49,499 bases of DNA from an uncultured Verrucomicrobia subdivision 3 bacterium (GTDB lineage Bacteria; Verrucomicrobiota; Verrucomicrobiia; Limisphaerales; UBA11358): assembly GCA_903820285.1 (NCBI GenBank), contig CAIJGS010000001.1, positions 1 through 49,499 of the forward strand, read 5' to 3'. The notes under the pieces are model-generated. The model was given only the letters and a program-made list of their open reading frames with translations. It searched no databases and was not told where the DNA came from. A program made the translations under genes and the position numbers. This document shows positions 25,654 to 32,982 of this stretch, one piece after another (positions within the stretch are counted from its first letter, which is position 1; each line of letters starts with the position of its first letter).

Positions 25654-27308
25654 CAACGTATCTTAGACAGCAGCCAGCCCAAAAGTTCAGATATTTTGAG
25701 TCTTTCTTGGCGCCCGTCATCCCGATGCCGGATGGTAACCGTATCCAGCAACTCCGGTTTCTCGCCCAAGGTGTCGAAATCAATCGTCAGGCAGTAGGGC
25801 GTGCCGGCTTCATCCTGGCGGGCGTAGCGTTTGCCAATGGAACCACTGTCGTCGTAATAGACATTCATCCAGGGACGCAGCAAATCCCGCACTTCCAGGG
25901 CCTTTTTCACGAGCTCCGGCTTGTTTTTCAGCAGCGGCAGAATGCCCGCCTTGATGGGGGCCACGCGCGGATGAAACTTCATCGTGTAGATGGTTTCGCT
26001 CTTGCCCTTGTCGTCCGTCTTTACGGTTTCGGTGTAGGCGTTCGTGATGAGGGCCAGTATCAGGCGGTCTACCCCGGCGCTGGGTTCAATCACGTGCGGA
26101 ATGTACTGGCCCTTGGCCAGACCATTCGCGTCCTCCGTGGCCTGTTTGGCGGCGGGCTCGGCTTCCACGCCACTCTTGGTGAGATACCGTTTGCGGTTCT
26201 CATAATAACGGCGCCAGAGGTCGTCCTGCTTTTCCTTCGGGAGCTTGGTCCAGGCGGTGCGCAAGGCGTCGTCAAACACGCCCATCGGCTTGCCGGAGAA
26301 CCGGGCATGCTGGCTGAGATCGAAATCACTGCGCGCGGCAATGCCTTCGAGTTCTTCGCCGCGCAATTCGCCCTTTTCATTGCGTTTGCTGAAGGGAAAC
26401 TTGAAGAGAATATCCACGCAGGCTCGTGCATAATGCGCCAGTTCTTCGGGCGTCTGCCGGTGGAAACCAAGAGTGTCGCGCGAGAGGCCGATACCTTCAT
26501 AGAAGCGCATGCGCTCCTCCACCCAATATTGATGCCACGCCTGCCAGCCCCAGTTGGGCTGCGGTTCACCGGGATGGCCGGTCTCGGGCACGGTCAGCAC
26601 ACTGCCGCAGATGGCTTCGACGGCTTCGTCGGGCTTGATGAAAAATTCCAGCTCCATCTGTTCGAAGTCGCGGGAGCGGAAGGTGTAATTGCGCGGCGTC
26701 ACCTCGTTGCGGAAGGCCTTGCCGATCTGGCCGATGCCGAACGGGACCGACTGCCGCGAGGTTTCGAGCACGTTCTTGAACTGCGCGAAAATCGCCTGCG
26801 CCGTTTCCGGGCGGAGATAGGCGACGTTGTCTTCGCTTTCCACCGGACCCACGTAGGTCTTGAACATCAGGTTGAACGGGCGGGGCTCGGTTAGTTCCGT
26901 GGAACCGCAGCTGGTGCACTTGGTGCCGGCGGGCAGCACAAATTTGCCGTCCGCGCCCTTGGTGAGCACCAGATCCTGGTCATCGCACAGCTGGTCCGCA
27001 CGAAAGCGCTTCTTGCACTTTTTGCAATCGCACATCGGGTCGCTGAACGTATCCACATGGCCGCTGGCTTTCCAGATGGCGGGGGACATGATGATGGTGG
27101 CTTCCAGGCCGGCCACGTCTTCGCGCTCACGGGTCATGGTGTTCCACCAGAGCTCCTTGACGTTGCGCTTGAGTTCCGCGCCGAGGGGGCCGTAGTCCCA
27201 AAAACCGTTGATTCCGCCGTAAATTTCGGAGGATTGAAACACAAAGCCGCGCCGCTTGCACAGCGACACGATCTTTTCCATCTGCATGTTTTCTTTAGGT
27301 TCGGCCAT
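25653..27308 (-). CDS. glyQS: Glycyl-tRNA synthetase, alpha2 (eukaryote/archaea-like) type
   Basis: 551 aa from ATG 27308, the start that best fits the family opening MEKIVSLCKRRGFVFQSSEIYGG; an in-frame ATG at 27368 would add 20 residues. Class II motifs are visible: motif 2 (GKAFRNEVTPRNYTFRSRDF ... MELEFF) and motif 3 near EPSAGVDRLILAL. A zinc-binding insert with CDCKKCKK and CTSCG lies in the first third, and the C-terminal anticodon-binding domain starts around FHPRVAPIKAG. It charges tRNA-Gly in the cytoplasm. This single-chain type replaces the separate GlyQ/GlyS of many bacteria. Confidence 0.95.
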   Translation of the reverse strand: MAEPKENMQMEKIVSLCKRRGFVFQSSEIYGGINGFWDYGPLGAELKRNVKELWWNTMTREREDVAGLEATIIMSPAIWKASGHVDTFSDPMCDCKKCKKRFRADQLCDDQDLVLTKGADGKFVLPAGTKCTSCGSTELTEPRPFNLMFKTYVGPVESEDNVAYLRPETAQAIFAQFKNVLETSRQSVPFGIGQIGKAFRNEVTPRNYTFRSRDFEQMELEFFIKPDEAVEAICGSVLTVPETGHPGEPQPNWGWQAWHQYWVEERMRFYEGIGLSRDTLGFHRQTPEELAHYARACVDILFKFPFSKRNEKGELRGEELEGIAARSDFDLSQHARFSGKPMGVFDDALRTAWTKLPKEKQDDLWRRYYENRKRYLTKSGVEAEPAAKQATEDANGLAKGQYIPHVIEPSAGVDRLILALITNAYTETVKTDDKGKSETIYTMKFHPRVAPIKAGILPLLKNKPELVKKALEVRDLLRPWMNVYYDDSGSIGKRYARQDEAGTPYCLTIDFDTLGEKPELLDTVTIRHRDDGRQERLKISELLGWLLSKIR

Positions 27309-27504
27309 AAAAGGGATAGTGAGTGTTTGCCAATTGCGCGAGGAAATCAATCTTTTAGAGCCTGCCATATTATTGGGGGAGGAACAGCGGTTGGATCCGG
27401 CGTTGCCCGACCGGCCGGGTCGGTAAGGCTGGGGTGACCGGTTGCGGAACTCTTTTAGCCGGCCAGACCTTAGTTTGGTCAGGGAGTAGCTGCGCTCCCG
27501 TCAA

Positions 27505-27540
27505 TGCGTGAATTTCACGCATGATGCGTGAAAATTTCAC
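27505..27540. promoter_or_regulatory. Twin palindromic operator, probable activator binding sites
   Basis: Site 1, TGCGTGAATTTCACGCA (27505-27521), is a near-perfect 17 bp palindrome. Site 2, GTGAAAATTTCAC (27528-27540, preceded by TGC), repeats the same GTGAA/TTCAC half-sites. Centres are 21 bp apart, two helical turns, so bound dimers would lie on one DNA face. They sit roughly 90-120 bp upstream of the predicted sigma-54 transcription start, the usual place for enhancer-binding proteins. Confidence 0.65.
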
Positions 27541-27601
27541 CCAAATCGGGGTTGGGCGGATTTTGGGGTGTCAAAAACAAGGGCTTTTGCGGTTTTGCCA
27601 T

Positions 27602-27617
27602 TGGCATCAGTATTGCT
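27602..27617 (+). promoter_or_regulatory. Sigma-54 (RpoN) promoter of the pseudopilin gene
   Basis: TGGCAT, five bases, TTGCT: compared with the consensus TGGCAC-N5-TTGCA it has the GG and GC dinucleotides with exactly 10 bases between them and one mismatch in each box. The predicted start of transcription is near 27628, leaving an 85-base leader. Confidence 0.65.
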
Positions 27618-27680
27618 ATTACTGGCTCAGTAATCTGGATGACTCGCGATACCTTTTGAGTAAAGTCGTCGGCCTGCTCC

Positions 27681-27712
27681 AGAGGAAGCAACAACAAACA
27701 ACAACAACAATT
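27681..27712 (+). promoter_or_regulatory. CAA-rich unstructured leader of the pseudopilin mRNA
   Basis: AGAGGAAG (27681-27688), a good anti-16S-type sequence, is separated from ATG 27713 by 24 bases made almost only of CAA/ACA units. This is too far for a normal Shine-Dalgarno contact, so either the leader itself recruits ribosomes (G-free, unpaired) or AGAGGAAG acts in standby binding. Confidence 0.5.
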
Positions 27713-28492
27713 ATGAAACAAACGAACCAAAAGAAAGCGTTTACGCTGATCGAACTGCTGGTCGTAATCGCGATCATCGCGATTCTGGCCGCCATGCTCT
27801 TGCCCGCGCTCGCGGCCGCCAAGCGCAAAGCCCAACGTATTAACTGCGTCAACAACCTCAAAGAAGTGGGTCTGGCGTTCAAGATCTGGGAAGGTGACAA
27901 CAACGACCGTTTCCCCATGGCCGTCTCCGGTGCCCAGGGTGGTGCCTCTGAAAACGTGTACTCTGGCGGTGTCGCCGGTACCTACGCTGCCAATAAATCC
28001 GGTGTGTGCATCATCTTCGGTGTGATGTCCAACGAACTGAGCACGCCCAAGATCCTGTATTGCACCTCGGATTCCGGTGCGAATCGCCAGGCGGCCACGA
28101 ACTTCGTGCAGCTCATTGCGCCGGTCGCCAATGGTGCCACGCCTTATTACAACGCTCCGCTGGTGAACCAGCAGTCCGTGAGCTATGCGGTTGACGGTGA
28201 CGCGGCTGACGCCTATCCCCAGATGATCCTCACGGCGGATCGCAACATTGGTGTGGCCACCAGCCAGGGCGGCGTTCCCATTACCACGAACAACGTTGCC
28301 GCTCCCGCAACCATGCAATGGGTCGGCACTTTCTGGGCTTTCAGCCAGAATGATCTGCACCAGAAGGCCGGTAACATTGGTCTCGCGGACGGCAGCTGCG
28401 CGCAGGTCAGCTCCTCGGCGCTCCAGACGGCCTTGATCAACTCCACGAACTCGGCCTCGACCACCAAGCCGTACTTCAACTTCCCGAACTGA
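27713..28492 (+). CDS. H-X9-DG type pseudopilin (type II secretion/type IV pilus-like)
   Basis: 259 aa. The prepilin N-terminus is [20 protein letters not shown]: short basic leader KQTNQKK, processing before Phe, Glu at +5 and a ~20-residue hydrophobic helix. The usual -1 Gly is Ala here. Near the C-terminus [12 protein letters not shown] gives exactly H-X9-DG, the signature of DUF1559-like pseudopilins expanded in Planctomycetes and Verrucomicrobia. The globular part is otherwise unremarkable. It may be the major subunit for the machine encoded at 3778-9936 and 30725-34838. Start ATG 27713 gives the proper leader; longer in-frame readings have no pilin features. It is monocistronic with its own sigma-54 promoter and terminator, suggesting high, regulated expression. 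Confidence 0.9.
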   Translation: MKQTNQKKAFTLIELLVVIAIIAILAAMLLPALAAAKRKAQRINCVNNLKEVGLAFKIWEGDNNDRFPMAVSGAQGGASENVYSGGVAGTYAANKSGVCIIFGVMSNELSTPKILYCTSDSGANRQAATNFVQLIAPVANGATPYYNAPLVNQQSVSYAVDGDAADAYPQMILTADRNIGVATSQGGVPITTNNVAAPATMQWVGTFWAFSQNDLHQKAGNIGLADGSCAQVSSSALQTALINSTNSASTTKPYFNFPN

Positions 28493-28511
28493 TCAGTTCC
28501 TGATTTAACAC

Positions 28512-28543
28512 TACGAGGCATCCGCAAGGATGCCTCGTTTTTT
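28512..28543 (+). terminator. Rho-independent terminator of the pseudopilin gene
   Basis: Perfect 11 bp stem ACGAGGCATCC / GGATGCCTCGT with a GCAA tetraloop and a run of T, 20 bases after the stop. Confidence 0.95.
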
Positions 28544-28556
28544 TATTAATCGGGTT

Positions 28557-28735
28557 GGTTTACCACATAGAACGCAGAGAACACAAAGAAATAAGGGGCA
28601 ACATCCAGAATAGGGAAAAATCCAACAACCAACATTGAACGCCCAACGTCCAACATCCAATGCCGGCAGAACAAAAGAGCGGATGCGCTGGCCATGTCTT
28701 TGTGATCTCTGCGTTCTATGCGGTTAAATTTATCC
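28557..28735. repeat. Interspersed repeat, family 3, copy 2 (inverted ends)
   Basis: The left end ACCACATAGAACGCAGAGAA and the right end CTCTGCGTTCTATGCGGTTAA are inverted versions of each other and match the arms at 21640-21711. The ~120 bp interior holds tandem CCAAC-type words (CCAACATTGAACGCCCAACG, then CCAACATCC). No coding capacity. Confidence 0.75.
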
Positions 28736-28748
28736 GGATGCGGGCACG

Positions 28749-28780
28749 AAAAAAGCCGGAGGTTTTAAGCCTCCGGCTTT
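28749..28780 (-). terminator. Rho-independent terminator of rpoZ
   Basis: On the minus strand AAAGCCGGAGG, a four-base loop (CTTA), AACCTCCGGCTTTTTT: a perfect stem followed by T residues, just after the rpoZ stop. Confidence 0.92.
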
Positions 28781-28795
28781 GGGGTGGAAAATAAC

Positions 28796-29050
28796 TTAAT
28801 GCTTTTTGCGCTTCTTAGGGGTCGGGCGGACCGCCGGCAAGGCTTCGGGCAGGTCATAACCGATCTTGTCTTCCAGAATTTCACGCAGGGCGGTGTCGGC
28901 CGCGCCGGTGCCGGCGGGGACATCCACCAGCGGCCGGTTGAAGCCGCCGTTGCCGGAATTCAGCTGGCGCACCCGGCGGGACACAATGTTCACCAGGACG
29001 TTCGGATTGCCGACGCGTTCGACGGCACGTTTTGCAAGTTCAGCGTTCAT
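28796..29050 (-). CDS. rpoZ: RNA polymerase omega subunit
   Basis: 84 aa from ATG 29050. MNAELAKRAVERVGNPNVLV, then VSRRVRQLNSG, RPLVDV, DTALREILEDKIGYDL: the complete short Rpb6/omega fold that helps fold and stabilise the beta-prime subunit. It ends in a basic tail KKRKKH. A longer in-frame reading to 29278 is not supported by the family. It is divergent from the prenyl synthase gene, with about 110 bases between the starts. Confidence 0.9.
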   Translation of the reverse strand: MNAELAKRAVERVGNPNVLVNIVSRRVRQLNSGNGGFNRPLVDVPAGTGAADTALREILEDKIGYDLPEALPAVRPTPKKRKKH

Positions 29051-29162
29051 TAGATAAATCGAGCTGGTTATAATACGCCAAACCGGCTGCGGCGCAACCA
29101 CAAAATCATCAATTATTCCCTTCAAAAATGCCGTGGTTTCCGGCATTTTAAGAAAATACGTT

Positions 29163-30065
29163 ATGGCTTCCCAAAAAACGCCGTTTGATTTGAACCAGTA
29201 TCTGGTCACCCGCACCGAAACCGTCAACCGGGCCATGGACCGCTTCCTGCCCTCGGAAAAGACCCGGCCGGTGACCATTCACAAGGCCATGCGCTATTCC
29301 ATTTTTGCCGGCGGCAAACGGATGCGCCCGGCGGTGCTGCTGGCGGCGGCGGAAGCCTGCGGCGGCAAGACGGCGGATGCCCTGCCGCTGGCCTGTGCGG
29401 TGGAATGCATCCATACCTATTCGCTGATTCACGATGATCTGCCGGCGATGGACAACGATGACTTCCGCCGGGGCAAGCCCACCAGCCACAAGGTATTTGG
29501 CGAGGGCATTGCCGTGCTGGCCGGCGACGCGCTGCTGACCCAGGCATTTGAGATCGCCGCGCAGGCCAAGGGCTGGCCGCGCTATCCGCATAGCGAACTT
29601 ATCCTGGAAATTGCCCGGGCGTCCGGTTCGTTGCAACTGGTTGGCGGCCAAGTGGCCGATCTCGAAGGCGAAAACAAAAAGCTCTCGGTGGCCGAACTGC
29701 GCTACATCCACGAGCGCAAGACCTCCGCGCTGCTGTGCTGTTCCGTCCGTCTGGGCGGCATGAGCGCGAACTGCACGCCCGCGCAATTGCAGGCGCTCAC
29801 GGACTTCGGCTACAACGTCGGCCTCGCCTTCCAGGTGATTGACGACATCCTGGACGTGACCCAGACGAGTGAACAGCTCGGCAAGACCGCCGGCAAGGAT
29901 GTGGCGGTGCAAAAGGCCACATATCCGTCAATTGTGGGCCTGGAAAAATCACGCAAGATCGCCACGCAACTGACGGACAAAGCCTTTGCCGCGCTGAAGA
30001 TTTTCAAAGGCCGGGCGGTGGCGCTGGAAGGAATTGCCCAGTATTTGCTGAAACGGGACAAGTAA
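29163..30065 (+). CDS. Trans-prenyl diphosphate synthase (farnesyl/geranylgeranyl type)
   Basis: 300 aa from ATG 29163. It contains GGKRMRPAVLLAAAEACGG, the first aspartate-rich motif DDLPAMDND, KTSALL, and the second motif DDILDVT, in the order of all-trans polyprenyl synthases. The DDxxxxD form of the first motif, with two residues inserted, is the bacterial (IspA/CrtE-like) pattern. It condenses isopentenyl diphosphate with allylic diphosphates in the cytoplasm, feeding quinone, undecaprenyl or carotenoid synthesis. Chain length cannot be fixed by eye. A longer start at 29133 (GTG) is less likely. Confidence 0.92.
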   Translation: MASQKTPFDLNQYLVTRTETVNRAMDRFLPSEKTRPVTIHKAMRYSIFAGGKRMRPAVLLAAAEACGGKTADALPLACAVECIHTYSLIHDDLPAMDNDDFRRGKPTSHKVFGEGIAVLAGDALLTQAFEIAAQAKGWPRYPHSELILEIARASGSLQLVGGQVADLEGENKKLSVAELRYIHERKTSALLCCSVRLGGMSANCTPAQLQALTDFGYNVGLAFQVIDDILDVTQTSEQLGKTAGKDVAVQKATYPSIVGLEKSRKIATQLTDKAFAALKIFKGRAVALEGIAQYLLKRDK

Positions 30066-30070
30066 TGATG

Positions 30071-30093
30071 ATCTCAAATTTCAAATTTGAGAT
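30071..30093. repeat. Perfect 23 bp AT-rich palindrome
   Basis: ATCTCAAATTT, one base, AAATTTGAGAT, immediately after the prenyl synthase stop. It is related to the palindrome at 3567-3595. Confidence 0.6.
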
Positions 30094-30104
30094 TTCAAAT
30101 CCCG

Positions 30105-30150
30105 CCATAAAAACAATCAGCCGCCCGGGGCAAACCCGCAGGCGGCTGAT
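30105..30150 (-). terminator. Terminator between prenyl synthase and lipoprotein genes
   Basis: Stem ATCAGCCGCC / GGCGGCTGAT. The minus-strand tail is TGTTTTTATGG (good terminator for the lipoprotein gene); the plus-strand tail ATTTTG is weaker, so it may work in both directions. Confidence 0.7.
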
Positions 30151-30176
30151 ATTTTGAAACTGGCGGTTGACGCGGC

Positions 30177-30572
30177 TTAGCGGGTCAACTGGATGGCGAT
30201 CTCTTTTTCGAGTTCGTGGGTCAGATTCTGGTCGCGGGTGCCCCATTTGGTGCGGGCCTGGACATCCACCTGGGTCGTGGCGGTATCCACGGAGGCGACG
30301 CGCACCCAGACGGTACGCTGATCCACCTTGGCTTCGAGCGAGCGGACCACGTTGGTGCTGTCATGCGGCACGTATTCCTTCACGAGCACGCCGTTGTTCT
30401 GGATAACGGTCACGGCGGCGGCATAAACCTGTTCCGGCGTACGCTGATACCGGCCGGCCATGGAGTCCTGGCCAAAGGTGGAGGCAAAGGTGTGGGTGTC
30501 GGACACGGTGCTCACGCAACCGGTGCCGATGATGGCCGCAGCGGCCAGGAAAGCGAAAATAGTCTTTTTCAT
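30177..30572 (-). CDS. Small DUF3568-like lipoprotein
   Basis: 131 aa from ATG 30572. The lipoprotein signal is clear: MKKTIFAFLAAAAIIGTGC, with Cys19 as the lipidation site. The mature part is a compact alpha/beta domain (TPEQVYAAAVTVIQNNGVLV ... WVRVASVDTATTQVDVQAR) resembling DUF3568-type lipoproteins. Role unknown; anchored in the inner or outer membrane. Monocistronic. Confidence 0.7.
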   Translation of the reverse strand: MKKTIFAFLAAAAIIGTGCVSTVSDTHTFASTFGQDSMAGRYQRTPEQVYAAAVTVIQNNGVLVKEYVPHDSTNVVRSLEAKVDQRTVWVRVASVDTATTQVDVQARTKWGTRDQNLTHELEKEIAIQLTR

Positions 30573-30724
30573 ACTGGCCCCAATGCAACCGAAAATGACC
30601 CGCAGGTCAAGCCGATTCGCAGGGCAGGGGTGGCCGGGAACCACCGCCTCCCCCCCGGCCCCCCCATTATCATCCTCCAATATTTGAAACTTTCGGCCGC
30701 CGCCGGTTTTTGATACAAGACGCT

Positions 30725-32014
30725 ATGCCGCAGTTTTCCTACAAGGCCCGCAAACGTTCCGGTGAGTTGCTCGAAGGTGCGCTGGATGCCGCCGACCGGG
30801 CGGCCGCGCTGACGCAGATCCAACGGTTGGGGTTGTTTCCCCTGTCCGTGGAGGCGGCGCGTGCCGGCGCTGCCGGGGCGGCCGCTCCGGGCGCGGCGGC
30901 GGCGGGCATCAAGCTTTCCTCCTTCCTGCCGCAGTCCATGCGCGAGTCCATGCAGCAGCAGCGCAAGCCGAAGTTGCAGGAACTCGCCAATTATACCACC
31001 CAGCTCGCCAACCTGCTGAACTCCGGCATGCCGCTGACCGTGGCGCTGGGGAGCATGGTGAACCTGGAATCCAAGGGCATTCCCTCGGAAGTCAGCAAGG
31101 AATTGAAGCAGGAGGTCACCGCCGGGCGCAGCATGTCCGACGCCATGGCGCGCCAGCCCCGCATTTTTTCCGATCTCTACATCAACATGGTGCGCGCCGG
31201 CGAGCAGAGCGGGTCGCTGGTGCAGGTGCTGCGCCGCATGGCCGCGCATTTCCAGCAGTTTGCCGCCGTCCAATCCAAGGTCACCGCCGCGTTGATTTAC
31301 CCGGCCCTCGTCTCCTGCCTTGGCGTGGGCATCGTGGCCTTCTTCATGTTTTTCATGCTGCCCCGGTTCACGGATATTTTCTCCGGGTTCAATATTGAGC
31401 TGCCGCTGCCCACCCGCATGCTGATGGGTGGCAGCGCCCTGCTGCTCAAATTCTGGTGGCTGCTGGCGATGCTCATCATTGCAGCGATCGTCATGTTCAA
31501 ACGCTTTTCCTCCAGCGAAAGTGGTGCCCGGAAGCTGGATGTGTGGCGCCTGAAAGCCCCGCTGTTCGGCAAGGTGATGCGCTTGAATGTCTTTGGCCAG
31601 TTCGCGCGCACACTTGGAACGCTGCTGCAAAACGGCGTGCCGCTGCTGACCGCGCTCAAGATCACCGAGCAGGTGATGACCAACCGGCTCATCAAGGAGG
31701 CCATCGCCAAAACCCGCGAGGCCGTCACGGATGGCAAAACCCTCGCGCAGCCGCTGGCGCAGAGCAAGGTGTTCCCGCAACTGATGGTTGACCTTGTGCG
31801 CATCGGCGAGGAAACCGGCGATGTGCCCGGCGCGCTCAACAATCTCGCGGACACCTATGAGGGCGAACTGGATATCGCCCTGCGCCTGCTCACCCAGCTC
31901 ATCGAACCCATTCTGATCATTGCCATGGCCGTGATCGTGGGCTTCCTGCTGCTGTGCGTGATGCTGCCCATGTTCAGCCTGATTTCGCACATCAGCTCCA
32001 CCACCGCCAAATGA
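30725..32014 (+). CDS. gspF: GspF/PilC-type inner-membrane platform protein
   Basis: 429 aa from ATG 30725. An N-terminal segment (FSYKARKRSGELLEGALDA) is followed by an Ala/Gly-rich linker (about 45-60) and two homologous T2SSF domains: FTRQLANLL-type start TTQLANLLNSGMPLTVAL, then the second copy FGQFARTLGTLLQNGVPLLTAL. Three membrane helices lie near 195-220, 245-265 and 395-420. This protein sits at the base of the pseudopilus and couples the ATPase to pilin extraction. It leads the second secretion operon, which continues with overlapping pseudopilin genes. Confidence 0.93.
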   Translation: MPQFSYKARKRSGELLEGALDAADRAAALTQIQRLGLFPLSVEAARAGAAGAAAPGAAAAGIKLSSFLPQSMRESMQQQRKPKLQELANYTTQLANLLNSGMPLTVALGSMVNLESKGIPSEVSKELKQEVTAGRSMSDAMARQPRIFSDLYINMVRAGEQSGSLVQVLRRMAAHFQQFAAVQSKVTAALIYPALVSCLGVGIVAFFMFFMLPRFTDIFSGFNIELPLPTRMLMGGSALLLKFWWLLAMLIIAAIVMFKRFSSSESGARKLDVWRLKAPLFGKVMRLNVFGQFARTLGTLLQNGVPLLTALKITEQVMTNRLIKEAIAKTREAVTDGKTLAQPLAQSKVFPQLMVDLVRIGEETGDVPGALNNLADTYEGELDIALRLLTQLIEPILIIAMAVIVGFLLLCVMLPMFSLISHISSTTAK

Positions 32015-32556
32015 CCGTGCCGCCGCGTTCCAGAACAGGTTCGCCGGGTTTCACCCTGATTGAAATCATGGTGGTGATTGCCATCATGGGCCTGGTGATT
32101 GCCATGGGCATGCCGTCCATCATCACCGCCTTCAAACGCGAAGGCATGCGCAAGGCCATCTACGATGTCGAGGAAGTCTGCCGGAACGCGCGGGCGCAGG
32201 CCATATTTGGGAACAAAACCACCTGGGTTTATTTCTATCCGGGATTGACTGACCGGCGCTATCAACTTGGGGGTGATCCCGTGGTGGGCGGCGCGGCGCT
32301 GGCCGATGTGGCTTCCACGGCCACCACCTCCGCCGGTGGCAGCGAGACCAGTGGCGTGCTGCCCGAAGATGTGCAGATAGAAATGCTGGACATCAACCTC
32401 CAGGACTTCGCCGAATCGCCATGGGGCCGCGTCCGGTTTTTCCCCAATGGCACTTGCGATGAAATGGTGATGGTACTCCGCTTTAAAGATCAGGAGCGCA
32501 AGGTTACATTGGAATATTCCACTGCCATGACCGATGTGACGGATGTGGACAAATAA
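32011..32556 (+). CDS. gspH: GspH-like minor pseudopilin
   Basis: 181 aa, start overlapping the gspF stop (ATGA). The prepilin site is SPG then FTLIEIMVVIAIMGLVIAM, with Glu at +5. The mature part has ARAQAIFGNKTTWVYFYP, comparable to GspH/FimT pseudopilins (arrays of added strands), and a Gly/Ser/Thr-rich loop. Minor pseudopilins cap or prime the pseudopilus. Assignment to H rather than G is by size, sequence and gene order. Confidence 0.8.
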   Translation: MTVPPRSRTGSPGFTLIEIMVVIAIMGLVIAMGMPSIITAFKREGMRKAIYDVEEVCRNARAQAIFGNKTTWVYFYPGLTDRRYQLGGDPVVGGAALADVASTATTSAGGSETSGVLPEDVQIEMLDINLQDFAESPWGRVRFFPNGTCDEMVMVLRFKDQERKVTLEYSTAMTDVTDVDK

Positions 32557-32982
32557 ATGAATGTGAATGCACAATCTGGTGCCCGCGCCGCGTTTTCGCT
32601 CATCGAAGTGATGATCGCCATCGCTATCTTCTTTGGCGCGCTGTTCGTCATTCTGGGGCTCGTCTCGGGGTCGCTCTCCGGCGCGCGGCATCTGGAGCGT
32701 CCGCTGTTGGATGCCAGTGTGGTGGCCTCCGAAATGTCCCTGACAAACAAGCTCACGGAAGGCGGCAGTTCCGGCGATCTCGGCGACCTGCTGGGCAGTG
32801 CCTACAATGGCTGCGAATGGACCGCCGATGTCGTGGAAGTGCAGAGTAACAAACTCTTCGGCGCGGAAATCGTGCTGCACGGGCAGGAACGGGGCAAGCC
32901 GGTGGAATCGAAAATGACGATCCTCCTGTTCCGCCCGGATTCTCCCGCCGGCAGCCTGGAAGGAGCGACGGTGCGCCGATGA
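32557..32982 (+). CDS. gspI: GspI-like minor pseudopilin
   Basis: 141 aa, ATG directly after the preceding TAA. Prepilin-type start AFSLIEVMIAIAIFFGALFV with Ala at -1 and Glu at +5, and a short C-terminal domain as in GspI/PilV. The following gene overlaps by four bases. Likely part of the H-I-J-K tip complex. Confidence 0.8.
   Translation: MNVNAQSGARAAFSLIEVMIAIAIFFGALFVILGLVSGSLSGARHLERPLLDASVVASEMSLTNKLTEGGSSGDLGDLLGSAYNGCEWTADVVEVQSNKLFGAEIVLHGQERGKPVESKMTILLFRPDSPAGSLEGATVRR

Larger units (their letters stand above)
27309..27712. other. Divergent regulatory region between glyQS and the pseudopilin gene
   Basis: About 400 bases with no credible gene. It contains twin palindromes (27505-27540), a sigma-54-type promoter (27602-27617) and a CAA-repeat leader (27681-27712), all facing the pseudopilin gene. 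The glyQS promoter must also lie here but is not evident. Confidence 0.6.
28493..28795. other. Gene-free stretch between convergent pseudopilin and rpoZ
   Basis: 303 bases, fully explained by two terminators (28512-28543 and 28749-28780) and the family-3 repeat between them. Confidence 0.6.

Noticed and set aside
27521-27712. Upstream in-frame extension of the pseudopilin gene
   Set aside because: It would put 64 residues before the prepilin leader and run through the operator and sigma-54 promoter; ATG 27713 gives a normal leader.
28557-28735. Possible CRISPR array
   Set aside because: The short words are not evenly spaced direct repeats with unique spacers; the structure is an inverted-end element.
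29051-29278. Extension of rpoZ to a longer 160-residue protein
   Set aside because: The omega family starts at MNAEL; the extension overlaps the divergent prenyl synthase gene and is not omega-like.
30569-31990. 473-codon minus-strand open frame
   Set aside because: His/Gln/Arg-rich antisense of gspF, no family features.
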